Both the position numbers and the translations under genes were made by a program. From Adhaeribacter arboris (GTDB lineage: Bacteria; Bacteroidota; Bacteroidia; Cytophagales; Hymenobacteraceae), in assembly GCF_003023845.1 (NCBI RefSeq), contig NZ_PYFT01000001.1:3286001-3350000 (forward strand): a stretch of DNA of 64,000 nt. The letters run 5' to 3'. The notes below the pieces were generated by a model. That model searched no databases and was not told the DNA's origin. It saw nothing but the letters and a program-made list of their open reading frames with translations. Positions within the stretch are counted from its first letter, which is position 1, and each line of letters opens with the position of its first letter. Of the stretch, positions 1-8,347 are shown piece after piece.

Positions 1-1
1 C

Positions 2-826
2 CGATGGTTAGCTTTAGGAATTTTCCACCCTTTTTGTCGTACCCACTCTTCCGGCGATCATGGCGATCAGGAACCGTGGTCGTTTGGTGAAGAAAATACA
101 GCTTTAGCAAAGAAATTTATCCAGCTGCGCTATCAGTTCATGCCTTACATGTATACTACTTTCTGGCAATACGTTTCTAAAGGTACCCCCATGCTGAAGC
201 CACTTGTTTACCTGGACCAATACGACTCGGAAACTTACTTGCGAATGGCTGAGTTTGGTTTAGGCGACAATTTACTCGTTTGCCCTATTACTCAGCCCGA
301 AGCCGATGGCCGCTGGTTATATTTACCCCGTGGCAATTGGTATTATTACTGGACCGATGAATTAGTAACGGGCGGCAAAGAAATTTGGGCTCACGCTGGT
401 TTAGATCGCATTCCTTTGTACGTACAAGCCGGAGCCGTTGTACCTATGGCTCCGGTACAGCAATACGTAGGCGAAAAAGAAATAGAAGAATTAACCTTAC
501 ACGTTTACCATAAAAACGGCGCGCACGAAAGCACTCTCTTTGAAGATGCCGGAGAAGGTTATGGCTACGAAACAGGCGATTGTATGGTAAAGAAATTTAC
601 CACGGTTGGCACTACGGCCAGTTTAAGTTTGCAGCAAACAGCCACCGGCGCGTTTATAGCTTCTTACCATACCTATAAAGTAGTGCTGCACGGTTTACCA
701 TTTGAGATAACTTCCAGCGAGATGGATGATTATAGCCTGCCTATTAGCCAAATAATAAAAGATGAAAATCTAAAAACCCAAACAATTTATTTAAAAGCTG
801 ATTTTAAAACATTGGCCTTAAAGTAA
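2..826 (+). CDS. Glycoside hydrolase family 31 (alpha-glucosidase-like), C-terminal part
   Basis: This is the 3' end of a longer gene cut by the window edge. The frame is open from base 2, well before the first internal ATG at 140. The first residues read like the end of the GH31 catalytic barrel: a His-Pro-Phe segment, then Arg-Thr-His-Ser, Gly-Asp-His-Gly-Asp and Gln-Glu-Pro-Trp-Ser-Phe-Gly-Glu, followed by the helix with RYQFMPYMYT. After the barrel come the beta-sandwich domains with the motif LPRGNWYYYWTD and a DUF5110-like end containing LFEDAGEGYGYETG. GH31 enzymes hydrolyse alpha-linked glucosides or xylosides. The substrate cannot be read from this fragment, and the nucleophile region lies outside the window. 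It is convergent with fbaA. Confidence 0.88.
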   Translation, partial: RWLALGIFHPFCRTHSSGDHGDQEPWSFGEENTALAKKFIQLRYQFMPYMYTTFWQYVSKGTPMLKPLVYLDQYDSETYLRMAEFGLGDNLLVCPITQPEADGRWLYLPRGNWYYYWTDELVTGGKEIWAHAGLDRIPLYVQAGAVVPMAPVQQYVGEKEIEELTLHVYHKNGAHESTLFEDAGEGYGYETGDCMVKKFTTVGTTASLSLQQTATGAFIASYHTYKVVLHGLPFEITSSEMDDYSLPISQIIKDENLKTQTIYLKADFKTLALK

Positions 827-934
827 CGAGACATTAGTATCAAGCTATTAGACCCTAGACTTTTCCCCTAACTGTTGATAATAGTGTTCTCCAACAATAA
901 TCTCGAAATCTTATATTCTAAAGAGATAGTAACT

Positions 935-1040
935 GTTATACCCAATAGTATTAGTTACCTTCCATCAGGTTGATTTAAAAAATTGCTCCAGCCCGTCGTT
1001 TCCTTCGTTATGGCAGCTACTTGAAACAATTGGGTATTAC
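935..1040. repeat. Possible MITE-like element bounded by a 12-bp inverted repeat
   Basis: The 300-base gap between the GH31 gene and fbaA has no gene. Within it, GTTATACCCAAT at 935-946 and ATTGGGTATTAC at 1029-1040 are inverted copies matching at 11 of 12 positions, about 80 bp apart. The inside is not coding but is more GC-rich toward 985-1020, where it contains a CCTTCGTTATGG stretch. Small non-autonomous elements often look like this. No clear target-site duplication was found, so the call is tentative. Confidence 0.3.
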
Positions 1041-1072
1041 TTGAATAAAAATAGTGTAATTCATATAAAACG

Positions 1073-1105
1073 AAAGCCATCTGATTCCTTCAGACGGCTT
1101 TTTGT
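1073..1105. terminator. Terminator hairpin between convergent GH31 gene and fbaA
   Basis: A 12-bp stem (1073-1084 with 1090-1101, one wobble or mismatch) closes a 5-base loop. It is flanked by A-rich sequence on the left and a T run on the right, so it can end transcription from both sides. Confidence 0.75.
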
Positions 1106-1126
1106 TTTATAGATTATAATAAGAAA

Positions 1127-2203
1127 TTAATTACGGTTTAAAGCGTTTAAGTCAGCAAATGCTTCTTTTAAACGATCAATAAAAGTTTGTTCGCCAGAAC
1201 GTAACCACACTCTTGGGTCATAATATTTTTTGTTGGGGCTATCTTCGCCTTCGGGGTTGCCAATCTGTGCCTGTAAGTAATCTTTTTTCTTTTCGTAGTA
1301 ATTCTTTACTCCGTCCCAAAACGCCCATTGCATATCCGTATCAATGTTCATTTTTACGGCACCGTACTCTATAGCCTGGGTAATTTTTTCTTTTTCGGAA
1401 CCGGAACCACCGTGGAACACAAAATTTACCGGATTAGCATCCGTTCCGTATTTCTGTTGAATGTAATCCTGCGAATTTTTTAAAATTTCCGGCCGCAACT
1501 CAACGTTGCCTGGTTTGTAAACCCCGTGTACGTTACCAAAGGCCGCAGCAATTGTAAAATGATCGCTGATGGCTTTTAAGGTTTCGTAAGCATAAGCTAC
1601 GTGTTCGGGTTGCGTATATAAATGCGAGCTATCTATATCTGAGTTGTCTACCCCATCTTCTTCCCCCCCGGTAACTCCTAATTCAATTTCTACCGTCATA
1701 CCTATTTTATTCATTCTTTCAAAATAGCGGGCGCAAGTTTCAATGTTTTCCTGGATATCTTCTTCCGATAAATCGAGCATGTGAGAGCTGTATAAGGGTT
1801 TACCATGCTGGGCATAAAACTTTTCACCAGCATCTAGTAAACCATCAATCCAGGGTAATAATTTTTTGGCAGCGTGGTCGGTATGTAACACAACCGGAAC
1901 GCCATAAGCTTCCGCCATTAAATGAACGTGGTGCGCTCCGGAAATACCACCAATAATGGCAGCTTTTTGAGCATCGTTACTTAAACCTTTACCGGCAAAA
2001 AATTGTGCTCCCCCGTGCGAGAACTGAATGATAACGGGCGAATTTACCGCTTTAGCCGTTTCTAATACGGCATTTACCGAGTTAGTACCAATAACGTTAA
2101 CTGCAGGTAGGGCAAAATTATTTTCATTGGCGTAATTAAATAAGGCTTGCACATCATCGCCGAACAAAACGCCTGGTTTAAATTTAGTCATTACATCACT
2201 CAT
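1127..2203 (-). CDS. fbaA: Class II fructose-bisphosphate aldolase
   Basis: This enzyme cleaves fructose 1,6-bisphosphate reversibly into dihydroxyacetone phosphate and glyceraldehyde 3-phosphate, in cytosolic glycolysis and gluconeogenesis. At 358 residues it has the length of the Escherichia coli FbaA subtype. The zinc and catalytic residues are all present: Asp109-His110 in LHTDHAAKK, Glu174, the GGEEDGVD loop with Glu181/182, His226 in FGNVHGVYKPG and His264 in FVFHGGSGS. It ends with the usual aromatic and Arg-rich tail. It stands alone, transcribed toward the GH31 gene, with a shared terminator between them. The 175 bases upstream hold no other gene. Confidence 0.97.
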   Translation of the reverse strand: MSDVMTKFKPGVLFGDDVQALFNYANENNFALPAVNVIGTNSVNAVLETAKAVNSPVIIQFSHGGAQFFAGKGLSNDAQKAAIIGGISGAHHVHLMAEAYGVPVVLHTDHAAKKLLPWIDGLLDAGEKFYAQHGKPLYSSHMLDLSEEDIQENIETCARYFERMNKIGMTVEIELGVTGGEEDGVDNSDIDSSHLYTQPEHVAYAYETLKAISDHFTIAAAFGNVHGVYKPGNVELRPEILKNSQDYIQQKYGTDANPVNFVFHGGSGSEKEKITQAIEYGAVKMNIDTDMQWAFWDGVKNYYEKKKDYLQAQIGNPEGEDSPNKKYYDPRVWLRSGEQTFIDRLKEAFADLNALNRN

Positions 2204-2378
2204 TATTTATATTTTAATTAATGTTGGGTTTTAATATATAAAGAAGAAAAAGATACGTCTAAAGGTTTTAATTCTTCTAACTAGATGGGCACAATACTAC
2301 TTTTTTTTATTGTAATTTAAAATTAATGCCTTCACTTTTAACTAAAATAGCTTCCTGTACCCTTATAGTATCGAAATG

Positions 2379-3734
2379 TTAGGGTACTTGTTGCACTTTT
2401 TGCAAATATTCCTGGCGGGCAAGTTCTAACTCTGCTAATAATTCTTCGCGCTGCCGGATTAAAGTATTTATTAGTTTCCGCTCGTTAAAAAACAAAGTTT
2501 GTAGCCTTAGATTAGCCCGAATGTTTTGCAGTTGCTTGTAATAATGCAGCACAAAAAAGCCAGCTATAGGCAGACAAATGAAAAAGAGGAAAACCAACAG
2601 CCACGAATGCGTAACATACCAAACCAAATACAACTCTACTCCATAAAATATTGGAAAAGTAAAAATACCCGTGGTAAGCAAAATAGGAGAGATAAATTCG
2701 GCTTCTTCGGTTAAAGCATTAGCCACCTTAGCAGGTATAATATAAGGTAAATAATTAGTGATTAACCCAAATAAGTAAAGCGGCAGACCTATTAACAAAA
2801 ACAAACCCGAGGCCAACAACCACTTTCCCAAATGCCGCCTACCTGTTGAAGAATAAAATACAGTATCTTGTAAATTTAATTCTCTAATCTGCTGCAGGTA
2901 GGCGCTTAGTTTGCGTTGAATAGCCATTACTTTTTCGGGGTTGTGCTTTTTAAAGTATGCCAGGCTAGCTACTATGCGTTGGGTTAGCTGAAATTCCTGT
3001 TCAGAATTGTTTGCTTCGTTAGCCGCTAATACGTGTTTTTTAAATACGGTTTCTACTTGGTAAACCAATTCATCATCAACGTGGGAGTGCGTATGAATTA
3101 TATTTGCCTCGAGTGCAGCGCGAATTTGGTTGGTTAATGCATGAAAAGCTTTTCCCGCATCTTGCTGGTACCCGGCAGCTAACCTGTTTACCTCAATAGG
3201 CGGAGCCACGTTTATTAACAACTTACTCCTGAAACGAGTAGGTTCTAAATAATTTAAACCAATTGGAATAATACGAACTTCTTGCGTGAAATTAAGCCGG
3301 GCGGCGGCTCCTAAAGCAATGCGGGCCGCACCGGTTTTTAGCGGCCGTAGCCGTCGTTCGTTAAAGCTATTGCCTTCCGGAAAAATTAATAAAGTACCCT
3401 GCGCATTCAGAAATTTATAACATTTCTCGAAAGTATTATCATTCGCTCCGGCAACTACCGGGCCGTCTTCCCGTCGGTAAACCGGAATAAGATTCATCTT
3501 TTGCAAAAGCCATTTCCGGAACGGTGAACTAAAAACAGTGCTTTTCGCGATAAAGTAAACTTCCTGCTTTAACAAAGAAGCAATAACAATAGGATCCATA
3601 AACGTGTTAGGGTGGTTCGCTACTAATAAAAGTGGCCCTTTATCCGGCAATGGCGCGGCTTGTTTTACTTCTATTTTTCTATAAAACACCCTTAATGCCA
3701 CTCTAAAAATAAGCTTGAGAATAAAGTAAACCAT
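2379..3734 (-). CDS. PlsC-like 1-acyl-glycerol-3-phosphate acyltransferase family membrane protein
   Basis: The N-terminal 240 residues form a glycerolipid acyltransferase (PlsC/LPLAT) domain. The first block is ANHPNTFMDPI, giving His41 and Asp47, so the spacing is HX5D rather than the classical HX4D. The second block is FPEGNSF around Glu120, which normally binds the phosphate of the acceptor. The C-terminal part has hydrophobic segments at about 305-330 and 350-395, then a charged helical tail rich in Leu, Glu and Arg that could form a coiled coil. The family transfers acyl groups to lysophosphatidate or related lipids at the inner membrane face. At 451 residues it is longer than PlsC, like the Bacteroidota versions with a membrane tail. 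The acceptor is not known. Confidence 0.85.
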   Translation of the reverse strand: MVYFILKLIFRVALRVFYRKIEVKQAAPLPDKGPLLLVANHPNTFMDPIVIASLLKQEVYFIAKSTVFSSPFRKWLLQKMNLIPVYRREDGPVVAGANDNTFEKCYKFLNAQGTLLIFPEGNSFNERRLRPLKTGAARIALGAAARLNFTQEVRIIPIGLNYLEPTRFRSKLLINVAPPIEVNRLAAGYQQDAGKAFHALTNQIRAALEANIIHTHSHVDDELVYQVETVFKKHVLAANEANNSEQEFQLTQRIVASLAYFKKHNPEKVMAIQRKLSAYLQQIRELNLQDTVFYSSTGRRHLGKWLLASGLFLLIGLPLYLFGLITNYLPYIIPAKVANALTEEAEFISPILLTTGIFTFPIFYGVELYLVWYVTHSWLLVFLFFICLPIAGFFVLHYYKQLQNIRANLRLQTLFFNERKLINTLIRQREELLAELELARQEYLQKVQQVP

Positions 3735-4223
3735 AGCATTTATAAGCTAAGGATAAAATTTATTAGTTGCAAAACATTTAATTATACAAAGGTCTACTTT
3801 CCTGATAAAACAGCTCATTGTTTAAGTAAAACAAAGTATAAACCTCTACTCTAGGCTACAATCACTATTTTCTTTTAAAACAGTTGCATATTCCATATCC
3901 GGCTTACAATTTCAAGCTTACATTAACCGATATTAGAGAAAATATTTAAATCTAGCTTATCTTTTATACCATTTCCTTAAAATTCATCTTATCTAAACCA
4001 AACAATTAGTTCATTATTCTACTTAAAAAATATATAACATTATATTTTAAGTAGTATTTATCTAATTCATGCTTTTTTAAGCCAAATAACCCATTTTTAT
4101 AAGACGTTTTCATCATTTTGATAATTTATTTAAAAATTTGCCTTATAAAATTAGGTATTATTTTAAAAATTTTATTATGTTTGAATCGTTGAACAATTAT
4201 TAATCACTTTTAATTTGTAGCCC
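3735..4223. other. Non-coding AT-rich gap with a promoter candidate for amt
   Basis: About 490 bases separate the divergent acyltransferase and amt genes. The stretch is strongly AT-rich with many A and T runs, and neither strand has a convincing reading frame. The only signal I can support is TATGTTTG at 4176-4183, which matches the Bacteroidota -7 box TAnnTTTG and lies 40 bases before the amt start. No TTG is correctly spaced upstream of it. A nitrogen-control site may lie here, but none was recognised. Confidence 0.4.
4176..4183 (+). promoter_or_regulatory. Candidate -7 box of amt
   Basis: TATGTTTG matches the Bacteroidota -7 consensus TAnnTTTG and lies 40 bases before the amt ATG. No TTG element is correctly spaced upstream, so the call is weak. 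Confidence 0.3.
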
Positions 4224-5552
4224 ATGAAAGAAAAATTATCTATCGTTCCCTTTTCTATGCTGGTTATCGTCAGCATATTAGGTGTTGCCTTATCAGGAGT
4301 GCCCGGAAGTATGCCTACGGAAGGCTTAAACTCCGGCGATGTAGCCTGGATGCTAGCAGCAACAGGTTTGGTTTTACTAATGACTCCCGGTTTGGCATTG
4401 TTTTACGGAGGCATGGTAAATGCTAAAAACGTTATCTCAACGATGTTGCAGAGTTTTATCTGCATGGGTATTATCAGTATTTTATGGATTGTAGTAGGCT
4501 TTAGCTTGGCATTTGGCGATTCCATTGGTGGTTTTATTGGCGACCCGCGCACTTATTTTATGTTTAACGGCGTACTTGAAAGTAAGCCTTGGCCATTAGC
4601 CGCTACGATTCCGTTAGTGTTGTTTGCTTTCTTCCAATTAAAATTTGCGGTAATTACCCCTGCTCTAATAACCGGCTCTTTTTCCGAAAGAATTCGCTTT
4701 ACCTCTTATATCTTATTAGCTTGTCTGTTCAGTATGTTTATTTATGCGCCAATTGCGCATTGGACCTGGCACCCGGATGGTTTCTTGTTTAAAATGGGCG
4801 TTTTAGATTTTGCCGGTGGTACCGTTGTACACATTTCGGCTGGTTGTGCGGCCTTAGCTTCTGCTATGTATTTAGGCAAGCGTAAAAAAGAAATTGTTCA
4901 CTCTTCTCCTTCTAATATTCCTTATGTATTACTTGGTACGGGTTTGCTTTGGTTCGGCTGGTTTGGCTTTAACGCGGGTTCGGCAGTAAGTGCCAGTGGT
5001 TTAGCGGCCTCCGCTTTTGCTACTACCAATACTGCTGCTGCTGCTGCCGGTTTAGCTTGGATTTTATTTGACGCTTTCCGGGGTAAAAAACCTTCTGCCA
5101 TGGGCTTCTGCATTGGCGTAGTAGTTGGTTTAGTAGCCATTACTCCTGCCGCTGGTTTTGTAGGCATCTCGGTAAGTATTTTTATTGGTACTGTTGCGGC
5201 TATTATCAGTAATTTGGCTGTTTCATGGAGAGGCAGAAGTAGCTTAGATGATACTCTGGATGTGTTTCCTTGCCACGGAGTAGGCGGTATTGTAGGTATG
5301 TTAATGACCGGTATTTTTGCCCACCAAAGTATTAACCCGGCTAACACTACCGGCAACGGCTTATTCTACGGCGAAACAAAATTATTCTTGATTCACTTAA
5401 CCGCTCTGGGCATTGTAGTAGCCTTTTCTTTCCTGGGTACTTTTGTTTTATTAAAAATTACTGATCTCATTACTCCACTACGGGTATCAGAAGAAGAAGA
5501 AACTATTGGCTTGGATGTTTCTCAACACGAAGAAAAATTACTGGTTGCTTAA
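4224..5552 (+). CDS. amt: Ammonium transporter (Amt/MEP/Rh family)
   Basis: This is an inner-membrane ammonium channel or transporter. It begins with a hydrophobic signal-like segment (6-30), as in AmtB precursors, and continues with about eleven membrane helices. The FYGGMV motif at 60-65 follows the first transporter helix. The pore twin histidines are His203 (VVHISAG) and His351 (PCHGVGG), and the family segment FNAGSA is at 249-254. The length of 442 residues is normal. The C-terminal cytoplasmic tail is short and acidic. No glnK follows; the next gene is convergent and separated by a strong terminator, so amt is probably monocistronic. Confidence 0.96.
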   Translation: MKEKLSIVPFSMLVIVSILGVALSGVPGSMPTEGLNSGDVAWMLAATGLVLLMTPGLALFYGGMVNAKNVISTMLQSFICMGIISILWIVVGFSLAFGDSIGGFIGDPRTYFMFNGVLESKPWPLAATIPLVLFAFFQLKFAVITPALITGSFSERIRFTSYILLACLFSMFIYAPIAHWTWHPDGFLFKMGVLDFAGGTVVHISAGCAALASAMYLGKRKKEIVHSSPSNIPYVLLGTGLLWFGWFGFNAGSAVSASGLAASAFATTNTAAAAAGLAWILFDAFRGKKPSAMGFCIGVVVGLVAITPAAGFVGISVSIFIGTVAAIISNLAVSWRGRSSLDDTLDVFPCHGVGGIVGMLMTGIFAHQSINPANTTGNGLFYGETKLFLIHLTALGIVVAFSFLGTFVLLKITDLITPLRVSEEEETIGLDVSQHEEKLLVA

Positions 5553-5588
5553 TATCGCTTACAGGAGAAATTCTAAATAAAATTTATA

Positions 5589-5630
5589 AAACCAGAAAGA
5601 GGTTCCTATTAAGGAACCTCTTTCTGGTTT
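5589..5630. terminator. Long perfect bidirectional terminator between amt and purU
   Basis: A perfect 19-bp stem (5589-5607 with 5612-5630) closes the 4-base loop ATTA. The stem starts AAACC and ends GGTTT, so each strand has a U-rich end. It sits between two convergent genes. Confidence 0.9.
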
Positions 5631-5667
5631 TAGCACACTCTTTTAAACTCGGCGAAACAGGAACTAC

Positions 5668-6498
5668 TTAAAAAATAATGGTTCTATTACCGCTGACAAA
5701 TACTTTATCGGCAAAAATTAATTTTAAAGCCTGAGCCAGCACAATTTTTTCTACATCTCTTCCCGATTGCGCCATGTCGCGGGCACTATGCGCATGATTG
5801 ACTTGAATAACGTTCTGCGCAATAATAGGTCCTTCGTCTAGCTCATTGCTTACAAAATGAGCAGTTGCTCCAATAATTTTTACGCCTCGTTCGTACGCTT
5901 GCTTGTAGGGATTAGCGCCAATAAAAGCGGGTAAAAAGGAATGATGAATATTAATAATACGCCCCGGAAACTGCGCCACAAAACCTGAACTTAGCACTCT
6001 CATGTATTTCGCGAGCACAATGTATTCTGGTTGGTAACTTTGTACTACTTGCGCTATTTCCTCGTCGTGTTCTTCGCGGGTTTTACCTTCGTGGGAGACA
6101 AAATGGAACGGAATAGAAAAACGGGCAACCAGCGATTCTAAAACCGGATAATTCCCTATTACTGCCAGAATATTAACCTGTAAATCGTTGAATTCGTACC
6201 GCAAAAGTAAATCGCCTAAACAGTGGTGCTCTTTGGTAACCAGAATGACAATATTCTTTTTCTGCTGGGGTACCAGTTGTATATTTACGCCACCAGGTAA
6301 AACCGTGTAAAGTTCTTGTATAACTTGTTCGGCATCCAATTCCCCTTCTACTTCCGCCCGCATGTAAAAATGATTGAGCTGATTATCTACGAATTCATCG
6401 TTACTGATAATATTTAGTCCATGATTAAATAATACTCGGGTAATATCATAAATTAATCCTTTCCTATCCAAACAATCAATACGTAGTATGTGATTCAT
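5668..6498 (-). CDS. purU: Formyltetrahydrofolate deformylase
   Basis: PurU hydrolyses 10-formyltetrahydrofolate to tetrahydrofolate and formate, balancing one-carbon units and supplying formate for purine synthesis. The N-terminal 80 residues are an ACT-like regulatory domain, beginning LRIDCLDRKGLIYDIT. The C-terminal 190 residues are a formyltransferase fold with the catalytic set Asn183 and His185 in INIHHSFLPAF and Asp221 in ELDEGPII. The 276 residues fit the family. It has its own gap on both sides and shares a terminator with amt. No operon partner is visible. Confidence 0.95.
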   Translation of the reverse strand: MNHILRIDCLDRKGLIYDITRVLFNHGLNIISNDEFVDNQLNHFYMRAEVEGELDAEQVIQELYTVLPGGVNIQLVPQQKKNIVILVTKEHHCLGDLLLRYEFNDLQVNILAVIGNYPVLESLVARFSIPFHFVSHEGKTREEHDEEIAQVVQSYQPEYIVLAKYMRVLSSGFVAQFPGRIINIHHSFLPAFIGANPYKQAYERGVKIIGATAHFVSNELDEGPIIAQNVIQVNHAHSARDMAQSGRDVEKIVLAQALKLIFADKVFVSGNRTIIF

Positions 6499-6861
6499 AT
6501 ATTTATTCGGCTATTAACTGGCCTGATTTTAAGCTTTATTTTACCCCTGAATTACCGGTTGGCTATCTTAATTTAAAAAAGTTAATTTTTGCTTCATGAA
6601 CCAACGCTTCCTTGAGCTATTTCTAACTATGCTTTACGCTACCTTAAATGAAGTTGCGGAAATTTTGTAAATAAAACAGATTTGTCTTGCCATTAAACTT
6701 GCTTATGCCCGCTTATTTTACAATCGGAAAGTGGAGATTATGACAAAATCATTATAGGTACTTAGAATACTCAATTAACAAGTAGTAAAAACCCATAAAG
6801 CACATAACAAAAAGCCTTCTGTTAACGGCAGAAGGCTTTTAAGAGTTTGCGTCATATCCAG
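6499..6861. terminator. Gap upstream of purU with terminator hairpin at 6810-6840
   Basis: This 360-base gap has no gene. At its right end a 12-bp stem (6810-6821 with 6829-6840) around a 7-base loop forms a terminator for the minus-strand Dabb gene that ends at 6862. The rest (6499-6800) is AT-rich and contains no feature I recognise beyond the likely purU promoter zone. Confidence 0.7.
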
Positions 6862-7164
6862 TTATACTGTTTCCGAATCGTAGATTTGTACCCGGTCCCA
6901 ATATTGCTGGCAAGTTTCCACAAATTTAAGATGCGTAGGATCTACCTGGTAAGCATCATGATCAGCAAGATTCTCGAAAGCCAGCAGCAAGGAATAAGAA
7001 TACGAACGTTCAATAACCGGCCGATCCGTAGTGGCTGGTCTACCCACATCCCCTATTTTTACAAATTGGATGCCTAGCAACGATTTTACGCCGGCTTCGA
7101 AGGCGGCTTGCTGCTCTTGATTTAATTCTGGTTTCAACCAGAAAAACACGTGGTGTACAAACAT
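6862..7164 (-). CDS. Dabb (stress-responsive alpha/beta barrel) domain protein
   Basis: This is a single-domain protein of 100 residues of the ferredoxin-like, dimeric alpha/beta barrel (Dabb) family. It shows the hallmark start MFVHHVFFWLKPE, the central YSLLLAFENLADHDAYQVD and the end THLKFVETCQQYWDR. The chosen start is the Met before FVHHVFFW. A reading from 7197 adds 11 residues that do not belong to the fold. The family is found in plant stress proteins and small bacterial proteins of mostly unknown activity, so the function stays open. A clear terminator follows the gene. Confidence 0.85.
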   Translation of the reverse strand: MFVHHVFFWLKPELNQEQQAAFEAGVKSLLGIQFVKIGDVGRPATTDRPVIERSYSYSLLLAFENLADHDAYQVDPTHLKFVETCQQYWDRVQIYDSETV

Positions 7165-7413
7165 ATACAGAAGCTTAGTGATTAGTATGGCCGGCAATTT
7201 ATAGGTTTCTAAAAAAATTGCCTATTTAAATTTAAGTTATCTAGGTTCTGCTTCGTTAAAATTGAAAATAATTCCTCTTTCCAACTGCTTTTTTTCAGCT
7301 AATAAAAGGAGAAGGATTTCATAAAGTACTTCGACATAATTCGCTTAGATTACCGTTCCCGATAACTTCCTGATCATTGTTTAACAATTAATTGAACAAC
7401 GAATAACCCTTAA

Positions 7414-8163
7414 CTACTTATTTAAGGCTAATTGCGTCCGGGCTACTTTCTGCGCATTGGTAAAAGCAAGTTCGTATTCGGGCAGGCGTAGTTCTCCTCC
7501 CATAAAAGCATTCGAGTTCCGGTAAATCATGGGGCTGGGTAACTTTTCGCGGGCCGTTAAATGATATTCTTGAGCCTGGGTTTCCCGGTGCAAGCGGGCA
7601 ATGTTTCGTTCCGTGATACCGCCGCCCGGCATTACCACTAATTTATTTCCTGCTCTTCGCACCAATTCCGCAATTAATTCCGATCCTTCTAAAGCGGATT
7701 TCTCCTGGCCCGAAGTAAGTAAGCGCTCTACCCCTAAATCAATTAACTGCTCTAAGGCAAGTACTGGATCTGCTACCATATCAAATGCCCGGTGAAAAGT
7801 AACTTTTAAAGGTCGGGCTTGCTTAATTAAGGCCGCCGTACGTTCTACATCCATGTTTCCATCGGGAGTTAAAACTCCTAATACCACCCCATCTGCCCCT
7901 AAACTTTTTATCATTTCCAGATCGTACTGCATTACGGCAAATTCATCGTTGGTATAGCAAAAATCGCCGCCCCGGGGCCGCAGAAGAACATGAATGGGAA
8001 TGGCTATTTGCTGGCGAGCTATTTTTAGACAACCAGCTGTTGGCGTAGTACCGCCTTCGAACAAGTTAGCGCATAGTTCTACCCGGGCCGCCCCGCCCTG
8101 CTCGGCTTGAATACAAGAGTATACCGAATCGGTACAAATTTCGAGAATAAGCTGATTTATCAT
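7414..8163 (-). CDS. cutC: CutC family copper homeostasis protein
   Basis: This is a TIM-barrel protein of 249 residues starting ILEICTDSVYSCIQAEQGGA with the typical RVELCANLFEGGTTP block. It then has the family strands PIHVLLRPRGGDFCY, DGVVLGVLTPDG, KVTFHRAFDM, RLLTSGQ and VVMPGGGI. CutC was linked to copper tolerance in E. coli, but its biochemical activity is unsettled, so the name reflects family membership only. It lies alone between an unrelated Dabb gene and a divergent MscS channel. Two hundred non-coding bases lie on each side. Confidence 0.93.
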   Translation of the reverse strand: MINQLILEICTDSVYSCIQAEQGGAARVELCANLFEGGTTPTAGCLKIARQQIAIPIHVLLRPRGGDFCYTNDEFAVMQYDLEMIKSLGADGVVLGVLTPDGNMDVERTAALIKQARPLKVTFHRAFDMVADPVLALEQLIDLGVERLLTSGQEKSALEGSELIAELVRRAGNKLVVMPGGGITERNIARLHRETQAQEYHLTAREKLPSPMIYRNSNAFMGGELRLPEYELAFTNAQKVARTQLALNK

Positions 8164-8347
8164 GAAGCAAGAATACTTAAAATAGAGTAAAAAACCAGGT
8201 TTTATTTACCATCAAGGCATATGTAGCCCTTTATATTGTTGGCTGTAATTGGCTGTAAAAAACGGAAATATTCGGACAAATCATTCCGAATATAAAATCA
8301 ACCTGGTTAACAATTTCTGTTTAAGGGAATAATAAGTACTTTAGATA

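Noticed and set aside
140-826. ATG at 140 as start of the GH31 gene
   Set aside because: The frame is open from base 2 and the residues before 140 match the GH31 barrel, so the gene continues beyond the window edge.
4922-5356. 144-codon minus-strand frame inside amt
   Set aside because: It lies opposite a well-supported gene and is a low-complexity shadow of the Ala/Gly/Thr-rich helices.
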